Positions 60,244 to 64,000 of a stretch of DNA of 64,000 bases are shown here, piece after piece. This stretch comes from an uncultured Aquimarina sp. (GTDB lineage: Bacteria; Bacteroidota; Bacteroidia; Flavobacteriales; Flavobacteriaceae): the NCBI GenBank assembly GCA_947499005.1, contig CANMML010000003.1, positions 1 to 64,000 on the forward strand, read 5' to 3'. Each line of letters starts with the position of its first letter. Position 1 is the stretch's first letter. The notes beneath the pieces are model-generated. The model saw only the letters and a list, made by a program, of their open reading frames with translations. It made no database searches and was not told where the DNA came from. The position numbers and the translations under genes are program-made.

Positions 60244-60663
60244 CTAGCGTTCCACGTGGAACAATTGCATTGCTTCATCTTCTTTTACTCTCATTAAGGA
60301 AGCCTCATCATCTGTCTTGTCCTTGTATCCACACAAATGTAATACTCCATGAGCCATAACTCGGTGTAACTCTTCCTTCATTGAAACCTGAAACTCTTCT
60401 GCATTTTCTTTAACTCTTTCCAAGCTTATGAAGATGTCTGATATTAATGTTCTACCAAGAGAATTATCGAAAGTAATGATGTCTGTATACGTATCATGAT
60501 TTAAAAATTTTACATTCAAATCGTATAGGTATTCATCAGTACAAAATATGTAATTGACCTCTTCTATAGTACACTCTTCTTTAGAAGCTACTTCATTAAT
60601 CCATGTACTATATAGATTCTCATCTAATGAAAAATCAACATCAATAAAATTATAGGTTATCAC
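60244..60663 (-). CDS. ybeY: Endoribonuclease YbeY (16S rRNA maturation / ribosome quality control)
   Basis: 139 residues starting at GTG. Signatures include 'LNVKFLNHDTYTDIITFD', 'GRTLISDIFISLERVKENA' and the metal motif 'HRVMAHGVLHLCGYKDKTDDE'. The usual H-x3-H-x5-H has its first two His, while the third-ligand region reads GYKD rather than GYDH, as I recall for other Bacteroidota YbeY. It acts in cytoplasmic 16S rRNA 3′-end processing. The start overlaps the DUF4175 stop by 4 bases (GTGA), indicating coupled translation. The last codons contain a parS-like palindrome. Confidence 0.92.
   Translation of the reverse strand: MITYNFIDVDFSLDENLYSTWINEVASKEECTIEEVNYIFCTDEYLYDLNVKFLNHDTYTDIITFDNSLGRTLISDIFISLERVKENAEEFQVSMKEELHRVMAHGVLHLCGYKDKTDDEASLMRVKEDEAMQLFHVER
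60248..60263. promoter_or_regulatory. parS-like site inside the 3′ end of ybeY
   Basis: CGTTCCACGTGGAACA differs from the perfect palindrome at one outer base. It overlaps the last codons of ybeY, so the protein ends in FHVER, the translation of the site. Confidence 0.75.
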
Positions 60664-63600
60664 TTTAGGAAATAAGATTTAACGCGTTTCTTGTAATCGG
60701 ACTGCAAAGGTAATACTTGTCTGTTTAATATCTCTGTACTGTTATAATAAACCTTTCCTGACTCTGTCTTATCAATATTAGATTCGAAATTCTTTTTTGA
60801 ACTTTCAGACTTACGTTTATCATCTTTCCCTTGTTCAAATTGGGCTTTTTTTAGTTTGAACAACTGATGTTTTAAGTTCTGCATTCGCTTGGTGGTTTCA
60901 GTATCAAATCCATTTTCTATAAGTTCATCTTCTACTGTTTTCATCTGATCAAGAATTCTTTTTTCATCAGGAGAAATACCATCTTTTGAAATAGCATCTT
61001 CTAATTGATTTCTTAAGTCTTGTTGCTGCTTATAAATCTCGAAGATCTGCTGGAGATCATTTTCATCATCATAACTTCCATCGCCTTCTCCATTGCCTCC
61101 TATCTTTTTTCCTTTTCCTTTATCAGACTTACCTCCTTTAGATTCTCCATCTTTTCCTTCTTCTCCTTCGCCATCGCCTTCTCCCTTTTTAGATCCATCA
61201 CCCTGCTTTTTTCCTTCTCCTTTTTTTCCGTTTTCGCCTTGCTCACCTTCTTTTCCTTTTCCATTTTTTCCCTTGCCAGGTTTTTCTCCTGGCTTATTTC
61301 CAGACTTATCACTTGGCTTTCCGTTTTCTCCATTTTTATTACCTGCTTCTTTAGACTGACCAGAGGAACTGTTTCCTTGCTTACCAGACTCTCCCTCTCC
61401 GCTTTTCCCTTCTCCACTTTTAGATCCTTTCTCACCTTTTTCTCCATCTTTTCCCTCTTTGGATTCACTTCCTTTTTCGCCTGGCATGGGCTTGTCCGAT
61501 TCACCTTTCTTTTTAGAGTCACCACTTTTTTGCTGTTGCGTTTTCAGTAACTGCTCAATAGCCTTTTGAATGGATTCTTGTTTCTTAATGATATCTGGTA
61601 GTTGAAATTCGTCCTTTGGCTTCCCCTGACCTTTTTTAGGCTTACTTGCTTTATCCATTTCTAGAATAGACTCTGAAATCATTAGTCCTAATTCATTCGA
61701 AGAAGCAATAGCATACTGCATATTCACAGCACCAAGTACAGATTTGTTATCAGTGATTCTTGTTATGGAAGATTCTATGTTATAATTGACTTCCTCTATT
61801 AATTTATTTATCGTTAGATCAATTTTAGGATTACGGCTTGCAATAGCAAATAAACTGTCATCAATATGGGCAAAGTTTTCTTTAAGACTATGTTGTTTTT
61901 TTACATAACTAGAGTAACTAGGATTATTACTATTGGATCCATTAATGAGGTTCATGTTGTCTTCTTGATCTAAAGAATACACTACTAAATTATCCAATAC
62001 TTTACGCAGCATCTCTTTGTCCTCTTCTAATTCTTCCATGCTCATACCTCCACCGCCACCAGGTGACTCACTCATTTTTTTAGCTAGGGTTCTCAACATA
62101 GCTGCAGCAGATATTTGTCCCTTATTAGTAGCTGGAATGTCTTTCTCTTTTATATGCTCCTTTATAGATTCAATCTCTTTCCCAATGGTACGCTCCTTTA
62201 GTTTATCGTCGTCTAAAACCATAGGTCTACGTAAGGCATTGTTTCTCCTTCTTAGTTCATTCAATTCTTCCTGAATATCATTCCAATTATTACTTAACTT
62301 TTCCTGCTCGATTTTATTAAACTTCAAGTCATTATTTACAGATAAAGAATCATGTTGAACGGCAAGCAACTCTAATAATTGAATTATCGTTGCGTGCTTT
62401 TCGATCACATAAAAACGCTTTGTTAAATCAAGAATTTGCTTGAGGCTTTTCTTTGAAGAAGCATTATTCTTATTCAATTCGTCCATCTTCTTCTTAGCTT
62501 CTTTTGGCTTTAACTCACTAAGTGCTTTTTTAATTTCATCGATTAGTTTGTTATTTCGCTCTAGCTCTTCTTTCATTCTTTCGAGAGCTTCAACAGATTT
62601 TTTGGTATCTTGATTCTTATCTAAATTCTTAAGTGTATTCGTTAATTTATCATTTAACTTTTTAAGCTCTTTTTGCTCTTCCTTTTGCTTTTCTAATAAA
62701 TTCTGAAGCTTCAGTTTATCTTTATAATCAAGATTTGTTTTTTGTTTTTGCAGCTTATTGAATTCATCAAATTCCTTCTGAGTAGCATCTAACTTTTCTA
62801 AGCTATTATCGAAATTTGAAATATTACTGTCATCCGCATTTTGATTTTTCACTAGTTCATCTACTACAGAATTTTTCTTAATTCTGAAGGTTTCACTCTT
62901 AGCAGATTTAGCCCCATTCACTTGATCATTATCAAATATTTCAAAATAAAAACTGTAATCTCCAGAGTTTTTAAAAACATCATTTTTGTCTAAATCAATT
63001 TCTATTACATCAAGAATACCTCTTGGTCTCTTCAATGGAATTCTACGAATTACTTTGTCATCACCTGAAGTCTGAACAACTTCGATTTTAGAAAAACCAT
63101 AGTCATCCCCTACCTCAATTTTGAAAGCATTTACTAGAATAGCTGTGCTATCTTTTCCTTGTTCTGCTTTGATAATTGGTGATCGATCTGGCAAGATATC
63201 TATGTGATAATTTAACTTTTCAAAATCTTTTACATTTTTATTAGAAGAAAGTATGGTGTAATCTGAAGCAGTAAGAAACCTCTTTTTATATTCGAAAATA
63301 TCTTTATTCTTATTAAATGAATCTTGAATACTATCAATAATAATATCTATGCTAGATGCCTTAGGACTATCAATAAAAAACTTTAAACTACTCCCAACAG
63401 GCACTTCTAAATTTCCTTGATCACTGTACTGAGAAGATTTTACTTTTGTGTATGACGGAGGAAAAACTTTTATTTTAAAATCACTAATACTTGGAGCATC
63501 TAAAACATTTATCTCAAAAACAGCACTTCTAACATTTCCCGATTTTAGAAAAAAGGAAGCATTGCTATCAACAGATTTTAATAGGTACGAAAAGTTTGAA

Positions 63601-64000
63601 GTTCCTTCTTTATTCAAGAAAAACTCTTTGTCCTCTAAAACAATTTTTACATTTTCTGGAATTGTTTTACCAACGGTTGTAACTTTAATATTGGCATTAT
63701 TCCCTTCTAAAACATCTAAAGAATTTTGATCAACTACAAATTTAAAAGGAGCTGGTGGTGTATAAGCCGTATTATAATTTACTACTCTATCTAAAGGAGA
63801 TTTAAACCAATTGAATCCGAATATAATCGCAGCAATTAAAAATAGAACTACGGGTATACTTAGCCACTTAGAAAATTTAAATGTCGATTTGAAATCAACC
63901 GCCTTGACGAAACTAAATGGTGATAGATTTTTAGCCCTTTCTTCAATAGCAGCAACTACTAAATCTGAAGATGTATTAGTATCAAATTGCAGAAGATTAA
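60660..64000 (-). CDS. DUF4175 family membrane protein, N-terminus beyond the window
   Basis: At least 1,113 residues. The frame is open from the stop at 60660 to the window edge, so the start codon lies outside; the TTG at 63617 is internal. One transmembrane helix is visible near the left end of the available protein (WLSIPVVLFLIAAIIFGFNWF, + bases about 63800–63870). β-rich domains with 'PPAPFKFVVDQ' and 'FPPSYTKVKSSQYSD' follow, then long helical/coiled-coil stretches (about + 62100–62850). A striking Gly/Lys/Glu/Ser low-complexity segment of ~145 residues (+ about 61090–61530) precedes a final helical part. This is the layout of DUF4175 proteins, large envelope proteins of unknown role in Bacteroidota. 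It is translationally coupled to ybeY. Confidence 0.85.
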   Translation of the reverse strand, partial: NLLQFDTNTSSDLVVAAIEERAKNLSPFSFVKAVDFKSTFKFSKWLSIPVVLFLIAAIIFGFNWFKSPLDRVVNYNTAYTPPAPFKFVVDQNSLDVLEGNNANIKVTTVGKTIPENVKIVLEDKEFFLNKEGTSNFSYLLKSVDSNASFFLKSGNVRSAVFEINVLDAPSISDFKIKVFPPSYTKVKSSQYSDQGNLEVPVGSSLKFFIDSPKASSIDIIIDSIQDSFNKNKDIFEYKKRFLTASDYTILSSNKNVKDFEKLNYHIDILPDRSPIIKAEQGKDSTAILVNAFKIEVGDDYGFSKIEVVQTSGDDKVIRRIPLKRPRGILDVIEIDLDKNDVFKNSGDYSFYFEIFDNDQVNGAKSAKSETFRIKKNSVVDELVKNQNADDSNISNFDNSLEKLDATQKEFDEFNKLQKQKTNLDYKDKLKLQNLLEKQKEEQKELKKLNDKLTNTLKNLDKNQDTKKSVEALERMKEELERNNKLIDEIKKALSELKPKEAKKKMDELNKNNASSKKSLKQILDLTKRFYVIEKHATIIQLLELLAVQHDSLSVNNDLKFNKIEQEKLSNNWNDIQEELNELRRRNNALRRPMVLDDDKLKERTIGKEIESIKEHIKEKDIPATNKGQISAAAMLRTLAKKMSESPGGGGGMSMEELEEDKEMLRKVLDNLVVYSLDQEDNMNLINGSNSNNPSYSSYVKKQHSLKENFAHIDDSLFAIASRNPKIDLTINKLIEEVNYNIESSITRITDNKSVLGAVNMQYAIASSNELGLMISESILEMDKASKPKKGQGKPKDEFQLPDIIKKQESIQKAIEQLLKTQQQKSGDSKKKGESDKPMPGEKGSESKEGKDGEKGEKGSKSGEGKSGEGESGKQGNSSSGQSKEAGNKNGENGKPSDKSGNKPGEKPGKGKNGKGKEGEQGENGKKGEGKKQGDGSKKGEGDGEGEEGKDGESKGGKSDKGKGKKIGGNGEGDGSYDDENDLQQIFEIYKQQQDLRNQLEDAISKDGISPDEKRILDQMKTVEDELIENGFDTETTKRMQNLKHQLFKLKKAQFEQGKDDKRKSESSKKNFESNIDKTESGKVYYNSTEILNRQVLPLQSDYKKRVKSYFLK

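Noticed and set aside
61020-61550. Antisense and alternative-frame ORFs over the Gly/Lys-rich segment
   Set aside because: Low-complexity code gives open frames in several readings; only the DUF4175 frame continues on both sides.
63615-63617. Start codon of the DUF4175 gene at the TTG at 63617
   Set aside because: The frame stays open upstream to the window edge and includes a plausible transmembrane helix and family-like sequence, so the TTG is internal.
1-64000. tRNA, rRNA or known riboswitch genes
   Set aside because: Scanning the gaps between genes showed no cloverleaf with conserved T-loop sequence and no familiar riboswitch core.

Overview
The window looks like chromosomal DNA of an aerobic, probably marine and gliding member of the Flavobacteriaceae (Bacteroidota). 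The evidence is strongly AT-rich DNA, promoters of the TAnnTTTG type, many secreted proteins with type IX secretion (T9SS) C-terminal sorting domains, PorP/SprF-family barrels, and familiar flavobacterial neighbourhoods (patatin–DUF3108–tryptophan dioxygenase–M23 peptidase–pgi; mnmG–ybeY–DUF4175). No rRNA, tRNA, CRISPR array, phage or complete IS element was seen.

Layout. 1–960 is a scar holding the start of a REP-associated tyrosine transposase and the last ~99 codons of uvrC. 972–7946 (+) is a housekeeping run: patatin/Omp85-type outer membrane protein, DUF3108 protein, kynA, an M23 lipoprotein and pgi. 8016–12356 (+) holds a four-helix membrane protein, a divergent GH86-like (agarase/porphyranase family) T9SS cargo, a lipoprotein formylglycine-generating enzyme and a small barrel. 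12590–18154 holds a thioesterase, an HU-like/SPOR cell-division-type protein, dprA converging on gpsA, a Kbp-like BON-LysM protein and asd. About 800 bases without a gene follow, containing an inverted-repeat element. 18949–23564 holds a Cys-rich lipoprotein, an ECF sigma factor overlapping a one-TM/barrel protein, and a lone ABC ATPase.

The centre is a 30.6-kb minus-strand operon (56117 down to 25480) with the gene order of the Flavobacterium johnsoniae sprC-sprD-sprB-sprF gliding operon, plus a malectin/Kelch cargo just downstream. Its sprB-like gene encodes 7,303 residues. Its sprD-like gene encodes a PorP/SprF barrel continued by about 19 copies of an unfamiliar ~45–80-residue helical unit and a 36-bp tandem repeat. 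I consider this PorP/SprF–helical-repeat protein the most novel item. A working picture is that T9SS exports the SprC-like and SprB-like proteins, the SprF-like barrel helps deliver or hold SprB on the outer membrane, and the SprD-like barrel carries a long (probably periplasmic) helical tail.

56118–57079 is gene-free. 57080–64000 (minus) carries a methyltransferase, mnmG, ybeY and the C-terminal part of a DUF4175 protein that runs off the window edge. Four near-palindromic TGTTCCACGTGGAACA sites lie here. They match the bacterial parS consensus and suggest that this end of the window is close to the chromosome origin.
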